This document shows, piece after piece, positions 16,932 through 28,914 of a DNA stretch of 46,423 nucleotides. The stretch comes from Acanthamoeba sp. SK_2022b. Lineage: Eukaryota; Discosea; Longamoebia; Acanthamoebidae. Every line of letters begins with the position of its first letter. Positions within the stretch are counted from its first letter, which is position 1. A model generated the notes under the pieces. It saw only the letters and a program-made list of their open reading frames with translations. It was not told the origin of the DNA and did no database searches. The stretch covers positions 1 through 46,423 of the forward strand of contig JANDJZ010000053.1 of the NCBI GenBank assembly GCA_027943245.1, read 5' to 3'. A program made the position numbers and the translations under genes.

Positions 16932-19259
16932 GCGTTGTAGTCCCACTCGGCGCACAAAAGCTGGCATGGGAGAGAGGCAGGTACTAGTACCGTATTCAAT
17001 GCGCTCGAGGGCGGCGGCCACGAGCGGAAGGTCGAGGATGAGATGAAAGAGTTCGATGTAGGTCGTCGGAGAGATGAAGGCGGGCAAGAGCTCCAAAAAT
17101 TCGCTGTCATTGTTGCGCCGAGTGAGCTATCGGCGTGTGCGCAATCGGCAGCGACGGCGCCCGCGTGGGCGAGAAGGGGTCCGGCCGAACCTTTGATAGG
17201 AGTAGGGGAACCAGGCCAAGAGCTTGACCAGGGGAGGGAAGTACTGGGAGAAGACGTTGGTGTGTTGCAGAAGCTGTCGCTTGTTCGCCAGGAAAAAGTT
17301 GAGCGTCTGGAAAGCCAAAATTGAATTGTTGTCTGCACATCATACCATAAAACAGTTGGGTTTTTATATCGTTTTTAAAATCTGGTGAAGGGGAGAAGGG
17401 GAGAGCGACGTACAGTGGGACGAGAGGTAGGATTCGAAGAAGGTGCGGAAGACGGGCTCGATGTCGTAGCCGACCACGACGCTGTGATTGATGAAAAATT
17501 GGAGCAGGGCGAGAAACACCTGCCCGTTCTTCTTGGTGCCCTCGCGATTGAAGATCTTCTTCACCGCAGGGAAAAGCGATGGCACCTACACGCACATGTA
17601 ATCCTTCATCAGAACATCTGTGATATGTAACGTGCGCTGTGCAACGTGTGTTGTGCAATGTGCAATGCGCGATGTGTAAATGGGGCCTACCTGGGCCGTG
17701 TCGAGCCGACAGATAAGGTCGAGGATTCGGATGGCCTCCACGAGCACGAGATCGGGGTAGTCGCCAGCAAAGCCTTTGATGGCCTTGGCCGGCGAGCTGC
17801 CGTCTCCTCCCGGCTTCAGGTTCGATTGGTCGATCAGCCGCAGGCAGTACTTGATCGTGGCCTCTTTGAACGGGAAGCTCATTTCTGCAGGCGGGAAAAC
17901 CCAAAACGAAGCCCACACGGCCACGTGAGCCTCATACAAATAAGAAGATGCAGTCACGCTAGCTCTACCCACCGAATTCGTCGTGGTAAGAGGATTGCGG
18001 CCCGTAGAGCAGGTTGATCCACTGGTAGAGGACAGAGAAGGAGTAGGTGTTGGATATCTGGTCCTCGCTGAACTGGCCGACGGCGTTCAACACGGTGAAG
18101 AAGGACTGCGCCGGTATCCCGTTGAGCTCGGTCACGGCATTGGCGCCCGTTATGTTCAACTGCTTGAAGACTGGGGGAAAGGTTTGGTGAGCCCCTCTCC
18201 CCAATTCACAGCAGCAGTGGCGACGGCGTGAGGAGGGGCGTACACGACGTGACGGTGGAGGAGGAGTCCTTCTGCTCGAGAGCGTTGCGGGCGTTGGTGA
18301 GCCACTCGGCCATGTGCGTCTCCACTGGCTTCACAACCTGGCTGTACTGTAGGCGCACGCGACGACGCACTGATTTCGATAGGAGAAAAATGAAGCCTTT
18401 TAGACGCGCGGCGCATGCGATGGACATTTGAGGCTGCACGTACGGCTCAAGATGAGCCCGGGGAACGCTGCCGAGCGAAAGGTGGGGTCTTGGGTCGTCA
18501 GGCACTGTACGAAGAAGGGAATGTGGCGCGTAAGGGCCGGGTCCCCGCCCAAGGCAAGGGTCACTGGCAGTATGAACTCGAGGAGTTGTCGATTTGAGAT
18601 ACTGCAGGTTCGCGTACCGTTAGCATCTTTCACGCGTGCGAGTGTACACGTGTATGTGTATGTATGTGTGTGTATGTTGTACCTTTTGAATATCTCTGGC
18701 TCGTCGTCAAAGAACTGTTGGACAGCAAAGGAGCAGAGAGCGCGCAGTCGGTTCGGCAGCTTGGCCTCGATGAAGGTGGAGCAGCTACACGATTGTTCAG
18801 ATGTCGCACACGCACGCACACTCACGCAAGAGGAAACCTTGGGCAAAGCGTACATGGCAGTGGCGAGCTGTAGGAAGTGGGGCGAAGGGTACTTGCGCGG
18901 GTATACCAATAGGGCCTGATACAACTGACGCAGAACGTCGAGACATTCCCTGCCCCGTGCCTTCTTCTCCAAGATCTGTTCTTGCACGCACGCCACGAGT
19001 CAACATCCAGGAAACCTCTCTCCTCTTTTCTTTCATCTTTGTAATTTGTAATCTATCTGAAAAATCTGGCCACCTGCCGTTGCTTCTGTTGTACCCAACA
19101 GAAGAGCTCCCCAGCCTGCGGGGAGCAGAATACACAAATAAAACAACATCGATGTAATTGGCGGGGCACCTGAATGGCGTTGGTGATTGTTTGGTCCTTT
19201 TCTTCCAGGTCGCTCCGGCCGGGCGGTATGCCGCCCACCACACTGCCCTGTCTCTTCAT
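15251..19259 (-). CDS. AP5Z1: AP-5 adaptor complex zeta subunit
   Basis: AP-5 zeta is the large solenoid subunit of the fifth adaptor complex, which works with SPG11 and SPG15 on late endosomes and lysosomes. Human-family blocks appear in order along the minus strand: EKKARGRECLDVLRQLYQAL, FKEATIKYCLRLIDQSN with LVLVEAIRILDLICRLDTAQ, NGQVFLALLQFFINHS, LNFFLANKRQLLQH with FPPLVKLLAWFPYSYQ, LLPAFISPTTYIELFHLILD, LILTLCWIVGEYASSSVSHL, LAKLASRLQDLGSRVIICLA, then FAHYDENSALPFVLLPSAEF before the stop at 15251-15253. The ATG at 19259 (MKRQGSVVGGIPPGRSDLEE) fits but is not proven. More than a dozen short introns are present, including a (GT)40 tract directly before an acceptor and a CACGA repeat. The gene is head to head with the chromatin-type gene, whose first readable exon starts about 95 bases away. 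Confidence 0.92.
16224..16265. repeat. Pentanucleotide microsatellite (CGTGT)8 in AP5Z1 intron
   Basis: Eight CGTGT units plus a partial copy lie inside an intron of the minus-strand AP-5 zeta gene. It is the same pentamer class as the tract at 5216 but in opposite orientation relative to transcription. Confidence 0.96.
16850..16929. repeat. (AC)40 microsatellite abutting an AP5Z1 3' splice site
   Basis: About forty AC dinucleotides are read as (GT)n on the gene strand. The tract ends directly in TTTTCCAG, the acceptor of the exon beginning ACACGATGTTCTACGC, so the repeat occupies the place of the usual branch region and polypyrimidine tract. Confidence 0.97.
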
Positions 19260-19352
19260 CCCTCCAAGCCGCAACCTTGCTCTCAACGTGCGTTAATAAT
19301 TCGTTTTTCTTGTGTGTTATTTTTATTTTTTTAATCCTTCGAACTTTCGCAG
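19260..19352. promoter_or_regulatory. Compact divergent region between AP5Z1 and the chromatin-type gene
   Basis: Only about 90 bases separate the proposed AP5Z1 start from the first readable exon of the plus-strand gene. A T-rich run from 19312 to 19345 ends in CTTTCGCAG, which looks like an intron acceptor, so a 5' exon of the plus gene may overlap AP5Z1 exon 1 on the opposite strand. No core promoter motif is evident. Confidence 0.35.
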
Positions 19353-22300
19353 GTGGGGTGCCGACCTTCCGAATCTGTTTCGTTTGCGGTAGTGGGGACA
19401 CATGTTTAGAGGCTTGGCTTGATCCCACCTTGGGCTATCACCAGCTCGCTGCGGCAGCACAAGGTACCAATCTTCAATCACCATTTGTCGTGCATAAATA
19501 ATAAAATAATAATTGAGCACTCTCATTTATAGAAGGTGACAGTATGGAGACGCCTGGGTACAAAGTTGCACTTGCAGAGGTGCTGGCAGTGTGGCCTGAC
19601 GAGGTGGAGGACCCCACTGCGCGGTTCTGGTTGTGTTTTAGCTGCCGCAACGTACGTCCTGGCAAGCGCGTGGCGTTGCAGCGCATGTGCCCTGACCTCG
19701 CATGTCCTCTTCCAGGTGCCCGAGAGCCACAACCCCAACCGATGCGACGTGAGGGTGTTGTATCTGGCATTCACAGGCCGACGACGCCGAGGAATGATGG
19801 TCTTTGAGGAAGAGTGCAGGAAGGGCAAGATATCGCTGGGGAGCATCATCTGCGGCTCTGTGAAGCTCGATAGGCACGGCCCCTCCTTCCTGCTTCTTGT
19901 CGACGAAGAGGCCAGGATCGAGAGAGCGATCCAGAAGTGGAACGCGGAGGAGGGCGGGGACGACGCGGAGCCGGCTGACGACAACGCCAACGGCGACAGC
20001 AACAGCAACAGCGAAAGCGAAAGCGAAAGCGAAAGTGACAGCGATGGGGACAAGGCGCACGCGAGGCAAGGCGACCACAAGTCGTCCAAGCAGGGTGAGA
20101 CCTACATCGTGAAACGGATCATCGACGAACGCTGGGTCGAGGACGAGGACGTCATGGACAGCAGCGGACGAGAATCGACAGGATGGCGGCGGCAGTACTT
20201 GATCGAATGGGAGGACAGCTGGTGTCCCGAATGGAAGATCTTCCGTACGCACAAGAAGGTCAAGATGGGCGGGTTCGAGCAGGTGGTGGGTAAGACCGGC
20301 GGTGATCGCGTGCCGGGGAAGGGCACAGTCTTCTATGAGGTGGACAAGGTCATCGACACTGCGAGCGGCCCTCGTGGCGGCAGGCAGTATCGCGTGCGGT
20401 GGAAGCCGACGTGGACGGACGACGTCGACTGCCCTGCCAGCTCCATCCTGCTTTGGCAAGTCGAGCGGAGAACGACGGGAGATGGCGGCGAGCAGGACAG
20501 CAATGGGGACGCAGCACCCCAGGTCAAGCAGGAAGTCGTCGTCGAAGATGCCAATAATGATGACGACGATGAGGAAGAGGAAGCAGAAGCAGACGTAGCA
20601 ACGCGTGGAAGGCAAGCCTCTCCTGTCAGCGTAGCGAGTGTAGGCGGTAAGCTCGTGGTAGCTCGTGGTGTGCGTTGTCACGAACTTCATGTGCTGATCG
20701 CAAAATGCGATGCTGCTTCGTGTTCATTTGTCAGGCGAGCATACGACGATGGACAGCAACCTGGGCGAAGGCGGTATGGTGTCTGTAAAGATCGAGAGAA
20801 ATGATAATGACGAAGAAGAAGACGAAGACGACGAAGAAGACGAAGACGACGAAGACGACGACGACGACGACGATGATTGCGTGCGCGAAGAGGACAGAGA
20901 CTCCTCCAAGCTATGTGGCAAGGAAAAGGTGAGGTTGGCAAAGCGAACGTTCGGAGATTCCTGTTCTCCGCGTGCTGGCCCGACGAGCGTGGAAGGTAAT
21001 CCCGCCACGCCGCGTGGTGCCGGGGGCAGGCCGCTGACCACTTGCGCTTGTTTTATTTTTTTTAATTCGTTCTCAGAAGGCAGGATTCATACAGAGACCA
21101 GCGATGGCAATCACATGAACATAGAACAGAGCCACGAGCATCAGGTGACCAGCGAGCAATGCCATACCGCCACCTACGCAGCCGCCGCCGCCGCCACTGC
21201 CACGCAGGAGGAAGCGGAGGCGCCACCAACGAAGAAGAGGCGCACGGAGGAGCCGGCCAGGGAAGCTTCCCCGCGGAGCAGGGGTCTGCCGGACTCTACA
21301 GAGTCACCGGAACCGACCCAGGCCCCTGTGACGGCACAGGGAGCCGGCCAGGGAGGCTTACCCGCGGAGCGGGAGTCTGCAGGGCCACCGATGCCGACGC
21401 AGGCCCCTGTGCCTCCGCACGCCCCACCAGAGGCGAGCGACGAGCTCAGCACCGCCTGCGGCGGGATGGCGCCCGACGACTCGTCGAAGCCTACGCCGAG
21501 AAAGGGCGCAGAGCATCTGCGCAGAAAGAGGCCGCACGAGGGGGAGAGGGGGCCAGCCGAAGAAATCGTGGCCGGAGCGAAGAACACAGAGGCCGAGGCC
21601 GGCGCGCGGGTCAGGCGGAAGGTCGGCTGTCCGAGCAAAACACCGGAGCGGCCAAGCAAAGAGTTGAAGAGGGCGGCCGTGGCCGGTAAGACGACGACCA
21701 CCTCGACAACCCAGAGCAGGCCGCGCAAGTCGTCGGCGTCGTCGGCGGCTCCAGCAGTGGCGGGCAGAGGGAGGGTGTCACAGCCCACGTGGCACGAAAT
21801 GGTCGTCGCAGCCCTGCGCGCTCTGAGGCACGCCACGGTGAGGAGGATCGAGGAGTGGGTGTCGTCTGAGTTCCCCGAGAAGCGAGGCGTGGGCGACCCC
21901 AATCGGTCCATACGCCTGGCCCTCAAGAAATGCGGAGAGCTGTGCGCCCGGCCGGGACGCGTGCAGGTGTGGCGACTGCGAGGCGACGGCCAAGTCCGAG
22001 AGAGCTACAGCCTGGAAGAGGAGGAGGAGGACGAAGAAGAAGATGATGAAGATGGGCTGGACGAGCGAGCGACGGCCAGTATCGGCGATCTGCAGGCGCT
22101 CTACGCACAGAGCAGGAAGCGGCGCATGGACGATTTCGTGGCCAAGTTCAACACCGTCCGCGCCAAGGACGACGTGTACGCTACACACTCTTTTCGCGCG
22201 CGCACACACATGTTACTGATGCAACCTCCCGCATCGCGTGTACAGACGCGAGAAGCAAGCCGAGCTCCAGGGGTTGGCAGACATCCTGCGACGCGAGCTT

Positions 22301-23548
22301 GAAGCTGAGGGGCAGGATGAGCAAGAGGAGGAGGCGGAGGCAGCGGCGCCGGCAGCCGCGGTGTCGAACAACCTTCCGCCTCGGCCGCGGGCGCCCAAAC
22401 ACATGCTCGAGGTCAAGGGCTTCAACAGTTGCGGGTCGCCCATCCGCTTGCTGTTCCCCTTTGTCCTGCCGGTCGCCGCGGGGACTGTCAAGGCCCACGC
22501 GATCGCGTGTGCCCCGCCCCACGAGACCTACGAGTTGGTGCTGCTGCCTCAGCAGGGGGTCGTCTTTGGAGACGTGGAGGATATGCCCTTTGTGTTGCCC
22601 GACGACGCGCGGATCAACCTGTCGATGCTCCAGGGCAGGGAGCTCCTCTTGGTGCGCGCCTCCGAGACCGAGACGCCGCAGCTGTGGCCGTCGATGGCCT
22701 CGACCGAGCCCATGCCCTACGCGTGGAATGCGGGCCAGCCAGGGCTCGCGCAACAATCGTGGGCTCCCCACTCGGGCTCCGGTACCACTCCAGAGTGTGA
22801 GATACCGCCGCCGCAGCCCGTATCGAGCCACATCCCGCCGCTCAACTTCTACGGGCCCGAGCCCGGGCCCATCGACCACGCCGCGACTGCCTCCTCGGCC
22901 AGCGACGAGGGCGGCCATTACGACGACTTCGACGACTTCCTGCGCAGCCTGGACGTCTCCAGATCAAATGCCGACGAAGGCGACGGAGGACTCAGCCTCG
23001 AGGACCTTACGAGCGTCTTCCGCAACGAGAGCGAGAAAGCTGGGGCTCACGACGAGGCCACCGACGCCGGTCAGCTCGGCGCGGCGGGAAGCGAGGCAAC
23101 TGTGGCGCACGAAGAGGTCATCGACGCCGGCCAGATTGACGCCGTGGGAAGCGATGTAGTATCTCTGAATCGCGACGGCGATGGTCAAGACAATACCAGC
23201 CAGATCGAAGCAGCGGTAGGAAGCGCGGCAACTGCGGCGCGCGACGAGGTCATCGACGCCCTGGGAAGCGAGGCCATATCTCCAGATCACGATGATCAAG
23301 GCCAGAACGATGTCAGCCGAACCGAGACAGAGGGTAGCGAGGCAACTCCGGCGCGCGACGAGGTCATCGACATCTTTGGAAGCGAGCCCATGGCGCAGGA
23401 TGAGGATGAGAACGAAGCCGGGGACGCCGCGGAGCTCGACCTCAACTTGGACCCGCCAGACTCCCCTGTCGCCTGCTCGCTCCCCTACATGACCGAGGAG
23501 CCCGGCACGCAGTTCTTGTTTTTGTCCTGGGCCACCCGCTCTTGTTGA
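19353..23548 (+). CDS. Chromatin-type protein: Cys motif, two chromodomain-like modules, H15-like winged helix, acidic repeats
   Basis: This is probably a nuclear chromatin protein of unknown role. Exon A (19353-19463) carries ICFVCGSGDTCLEAWLD and joins in phase (G|AA) to exon B at 19533, which holds METPGYKVALAEV and FWLCFSCRN, suggesting a zinc-binding Cys module. Two chromo-like modules follow: YIVKRIIDERWVEDEDV with RRQYLIEWEDSWCPEWKIF, then FYEVDKVIDTASGPRGGRQY with RVRWKPTW. A long acidic stretch and an Ala/Pro-rich linker with basic KKRRTEE patches come next. A winged helix resembling linker-histone H15 lies at 21785-21980 (PTWHEMVVAALRALRHATVR, WVSSEFPEKRGVGDPNRSIR). The C-terminus (23040-23410) has four imperfect repeats built on ARDEVID and GSEA. 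Stop TGA is at 23546-23548. Four to six introns are seen. The true N-terminus is uncertain because the frame upstream of exon A has no ATG. No catalytic domain was found. Confidence 0.82.
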
Positions 23549-23573
23549 GCGTGCAGGCATACTCTACAGTGTA

Positions 23574-23579
23574 AATAAA
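23574..23579 (+). terminator. Candidate poly(A) signal AATAAA after the chromatin-type gene
   Basis: AATAAA lies 26 bases past the stop codon and 49 bases before the next gene's ATG, which is the expected place for 3'-end formation between two closely spaced tandem genes. It is a sequence match only. Confidence 0.5.
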
Positions 23580-23627
23580 TAGATTTTGTTTTGCTTTGTT
23601 GTTTTTATTGCGTATTCTAGCCTGCGG

Positions 23628-24646
23628 ATGGAGATGGAGGGAGATGAGGGCATGATGGAGACCGAGGAGGAGTGGGGCACCGCGCCTGTGGCCTCCTCTT
23701 CCGCTGCCGCTGCCAATGGTGGCAGTGAGATGCAGAATTCGGAGGAATGGGGCGTAGTAGGGCTGGGATCGCCCATCGTGCGGGATGATTCGAGTGTAGG
23801 AAACGACATCTTTGATCCTGCTCGATTGCCCTCATCTGCCGGCACGCTTTATGAGAAGGTGGCTGCTGGTGCCTTCGAGTCCATTTTGGATGAGAAGAAC
23901 TACACGAGCGCACAACAGCAGCAGCAGATGGTCGAGGAAGTCGTAGCGTGTCTGCCTTACCTCGTCCGGGTGGCCCTCGCAAACCCTGCCCATTCCATCC
24001 TGTTCCAGAAGCTCCACGGCTTGCCACAGGTGCAACATCTCAGCGCCTGTAATGCGTTACATCTATTTTTATTTTAATTAATCGAATTTAATTTCTGTTC
24101 GCGTGTGCAGCTCAACAGCGTCCTGGCATACCTGGCACTGGACATTGACGCGGTGGAGGACCCATTGGAGGCCGAACTGCAGCGCAAGAAGAAGACGGGC
24201 TCGATGGTATCATCTATTTCGCCTAACACATCTGCTTGCGTGCACGCAACAAGCTGATGTTGTGCCTGCCCCAGAACCCTTCGGAGGGCAGTCTCGTGTC
24301 CCAATACGGGGAGCGGCTCGTTTCCGAGTTTGAGACTGGCGGCGAAGAGGTCAAGATGAGGTAACGTCCCACCGCGTTTCGGTTGTGGTGTGCCGACAGT
24401 CCATCACCTTCTTGTTCACCATCATGACGTGGCCGTCGGTCCTTAGGCTCTTCTTGAGCGAGCTACACAACGTGATGGACCACGTGCGGTTGGTCAACGC
24501 GTCCAAGTCAAGAGGTGCGACTCGGAGCTATCCTGCCTACCACTCGGAGATCTTCGGCGACGAACTCTACCTCGAGGAGCTGGGCTTCATTTTGCCCATC
24601 GCCATGCTGCGCGTGCGTCGTGCGCCGCTGAGCTTGGAGGTAATGA

Positions 24647-24707
<61 letters not shown>

Positions 24708-27700
24708 ATTTTTCGCATCGATGATTACCGAGCGCTGCAGGACTCACACGACACGGTGACCCACTCAGGCGGTGATCGAGGCCCTCCTGTGCGTCGATCT
24801 CGGTGGCCGTCTGCTGCGCGTTCTTTTCTTCAACATGCCAGCGCTTCGGGACGAGATACTCCTCACGCTCATCAAATGCGCCCAAGCTGCCCCGCAGCGA
24901 GTCACGTATTGCATTCCTCGCCCTCACCGCCCCGTTGCATCGTGACGCACTGCAAGCGCTGACCGACGTTGTGCACAATATGTGTAGCGAGGTGCTGCTG
25001 GATCTATGTTCGCTGTCGACTACGGTGGCGCTGTTCGTGCGGACGTGGATCATGCAGCACCACCTGCTGCCAGGCTTGGCCCTGCAGCTCACCCTCACTC
25101 ACATCAAGGACGAGGTACACCACTTTAGACAACTTGTCTTACTTGTATTCTATTTGATTATTTACTCAAACTACCACGATGACCCCGTGCGTGCTCGGCC
25201 CAGGTTGCTTTCATGAGTGGTCTTCTGCATGACCACAAGTGGATCGATCCCTACTTCAACGAACAGCAATCTGGTGCACCTCCTATCGATTCTCTGCTTC
25301 TCTCCCGCCTCTCGCGCTCACCGTCAAATTGTATATGGCCCGATGTCAGTGCAAGGGAGCCCGGTCATCCTGTTGCGCGCAAGACTGCTCACGATGGTCG
25401 TAGAGTTCGAGGGCATCACAAGCGCGAGGCCCACGCTTCCTGCCCACCAGCGCATCAGGCTCACGGCCCTGCTCAAGCTCTACTGCGGTCTCGTGGGGCT
25501 ACTCAAGCTCAAGCTGGAGGGCGAAGAGATGAACGCCATCTTGTCGCTCCTCACGAAAGTCAAGGACGAACGGTACCAACGCTCGCCGCCCGGCTCCCGA
25601 GCCTCGGAATTGGTCGCTCATGCCCGTCTTTCTCCTTACTTCGCACGCCCAGCATTGCCAAGCTCGGTCTGTGTTGGTTGCTTGTCTGCGAGGGCCTGCT
25701 ACGTCACTGCGCCAAGGTGAGCTTCTCGCTATGTGTGGTTGCGTGTAGTTGCAAAGAGAGGGCTCATGGCGTGTGCGCGCGGTACTGTACGATCATCAGG
25801 ACGCGGTGGTGGCGTGCCTGTCGTCTCTGCTCAAGAGCGGTCACTGCCTGGAGATGCTCTCGCTGCTCGCCATCCATTTCCACACCAACCAGATATCGTC
25901 CGCGATTGAACTGATTCGCGAGACGCTCGGTCTCACCGTCTCCATTCACAGCGAAAGCTTGAATCAGGTAGGCCACGCACCACTAGCCCTCTCCCTCGTC
26001 CTTCATCTTCATGTTGGCGTGTCAGGGAATCTATGCTCACTCTTGTCATCAGATCGCCGCTGTGTTTACTGAAGACTTGTTCACCGAGGAAGTGGTGGCG
26101 AAGGAGGCCCCGGCTCTCGCCGTACGCCCCAAGGTTCGTCCGCTCACAACTGGTCAGTTCAACTGTCGAGGGCGTGTGTCGGGCTCCGTCACTCAACTCG
26201 AGGGTGTTGCTGATGATGATGATGCGCGCAGCTGTCGGACAAGGACACCAAGTCGTTTGCGGTGATGTGCATCTACCATCTGCTCAAGAACAAGATCTTC
26301 AGCAAGCATCGAGTCGACGTGGGCGAGTGGGTGTGGAGCCAGATAACGCAAGCCGACGAGCCTATTCATTACTTGCTCCCCGCTCTTATAGAAGAGTGGG
26401 TCAAGAGGTACCCTCTCGTCCATTCTTTGTTTCCGTTTTGCAAGTAATTTGATTATATTTATTTGATTTATACACACACATACGCGATAATATTGCAATA
26501 ATAATGTATTCTGACGACGGCACGCGATGTAGCATCCTGGCGCCCACTACGTCATTCTGCATGAAGCGACCACTCGAAGAGCAGATCACCGCCGTCTTCA
26601 GCTCGTTGGCCAAGAGGAAGCGCGGTACAGCAGAAAAGGAAAAGGAGGAGGGTGGCGCACCCTCGGTCAACCTCACGCCCGTCGACGAGCTCACCTCGCA
26701 CGAGAGGGCCTCGCAGGTGCTGGCCCTCTACTTTGCGCTCTACTACAACGAGGAGGTACTACGCCAGAGCGCCGAGGACCGGAGCCGCAGCGGGCAGCGC
26801 GCCGTCTTCTCCCCAGGCAAGTCCGGCAAGGGCAACACCGTCCGAGGTAAACGCTCATGCGCGCGCGTCGATGAGTGTTTCGCCTTCTCACATTCCTTTC
26901 TGCAGCGTATTCCGGCGAGTTGATGGAGTCGCTGCCGGTCAAGGCGTTGCTCAGCCACGCGCGCGAACGGTCAGCTGACACCTACAGCAACATCTACCCG
27001 CCGCTGCTCAACCTCGTGATCTCCCAGTTCCCCGGCCTCCTCACCGTTGTCAACATACTCAACGAAGAGGAGCAGAAGACCAGGTAAGCGTGATCCGCGT
27101 CATTCACTTTCTGTTGTGGGGCCCCATTTGCCAGGAGCTAAATTGTGTGTGGTTGCCCTATCACCTCGACAGCACGATCAAGGAATTCCTCAACATTCCG
27201 CACTTCAACTTCGTGGACGCCAACATGCGACCGACGGAAGACGAGTCCTCCTCGCCGCTGGCGCAAGTGAAGCCCACGGCTCCCGACCACGCCGTCGTCA
27301 AATCCGCCTTTGAGAGCGTCCTCACCTCTCCCATGCAGACTCAATTCAGTACTCGCCCCGCCCCCTGCTGTCGTGTGTCCGCAGCTGGTCTCTGGCTGAC
27401 ACCCCTCGTCCATGGTGTACAGTGCTGGCCCAACTGAACCGACTGCCGGTCTCGGAGCTGCAGGCCTACACCGACCTCCTCATCTTCACCCTGTTGCCGC
27501 TTCTCCTTGAAGACGACGTTCAACATCGCATCAGGTAGAGCGCAACGTTGACCACTTACCGGCCACCATTCGGAACGGCTGATCGATTTCGGCGCGCGCA
27601 CGTGTGTGTATGCGTGTGTGTATAGGGTGCAATTTGTTGAGCTCTGGGAACTGTTGCACACGATCACGCCATTCGAGTCGGCGCTGAAGAGCATCAACGC

Positions 27701-28836
27701 CATCTCACCGCCGTCGCCGGCAACAACGACGATGGACTACCCCTCGGCGTCTGCGCACAAGGGCGTGCGACGGGGCGGCATGAGCCGCTTCAGCCATATG
27801 GACATCGTGATGGACCCGCTCATGGTCTTCCGATGCGATGCTCGACTCTTCCGCATCCCGCCCCTCTTCAAGATGCTCCTCCAGGTTCGCCGCGATCATC
27901 ATCCCACGCTTGCTGCCTTGTTAAGCTGAGATAGCCAGCCTATCTCACCACACCACACCACACCACACCACACCACACCACACAACGCAGATCTTGGATA
28001 CCTACTTGACGGAATCGCACAAGTACATCAACACTATGCTGTCGGTCGAGCCCGCCACGGTACGCCGTGGTGTGTGTAAGGGACACGTGTTCAGACGAAT
28101 CACGAAACTCACCGCCGGCGTCGACGTTGCTGACCGTGAAAAACCAGGGCCACGCCGAGAAGGGAGCGCGGCACGAGGAGCTGGTCACGCTCCTCCACGC
28201 GCAGGACACGGCCGTGATACAGCTCCTCCTCGAGGTCTGCATCGACCGAGACCACTCGCCCATCAAAGGTGTGACATTGGCGGGCTACGTGTAGTGACTG
28301 GGCGACTTCTCACGCCTGTTCGCCCTTTTGGTGTAGGTCCGATGGAGGAACAGAGCTGCACGTTCATCCATCAGATGTTCTGCGAGACGCCGCAGTTGAT
28401 GAAGCTGGTGCACCTGCAGGGCTACCCCGACGAGCTCCTGCCCGTCACGGTCTACGGCATTCCCTCGATCCACGTGGCCCTCGAATTCCTGCCCGAGCTG
28501 TTCAACCAGCCGCAGCCCGAGCGTCTGGTGTTTGCCATCAAACTCGCCGGCTACCTCATCGAAAAATACACTCTGCCCAAATGGTGCGTGCCCTTCGCAA
28601 TGCTGCGTGGCTGCGTATGACTAACATGTAGTGTGTCTGTTGATCACAGTATCGACCTGGCGCGAATGGTGCTGCAGAAGATTCACTCGACGACAGTGGC
28701 CAGTGACGACCCGCGAGGTTTCCTCATGGAGACGCTGCCCTCCCTAGCCAAGATCGCCAACACCTTCCCGGCCCAGCTCTCCGAGGACACTGTCAGCCTC
28801 CTGCAAGGTTCGCTCACCCCACAAGCACAGATGATC

Positions 28837-28914
<78 letters not shown>

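Noticed and set aside
16411..17338. Minus and plus frames containing long Cys-Val or Thr-His runs
   Set aside because: These are translations of the (AC)n microsatellite inside an intron, not proteins.
19638..20690. A 350-codon minus-strand frame opposite the chromatin-type gene
   Set aside because: The plus strand carries chromo-like motifs and in-phase introns here, and the minus frame has only low-complexity Val/Ala runs.
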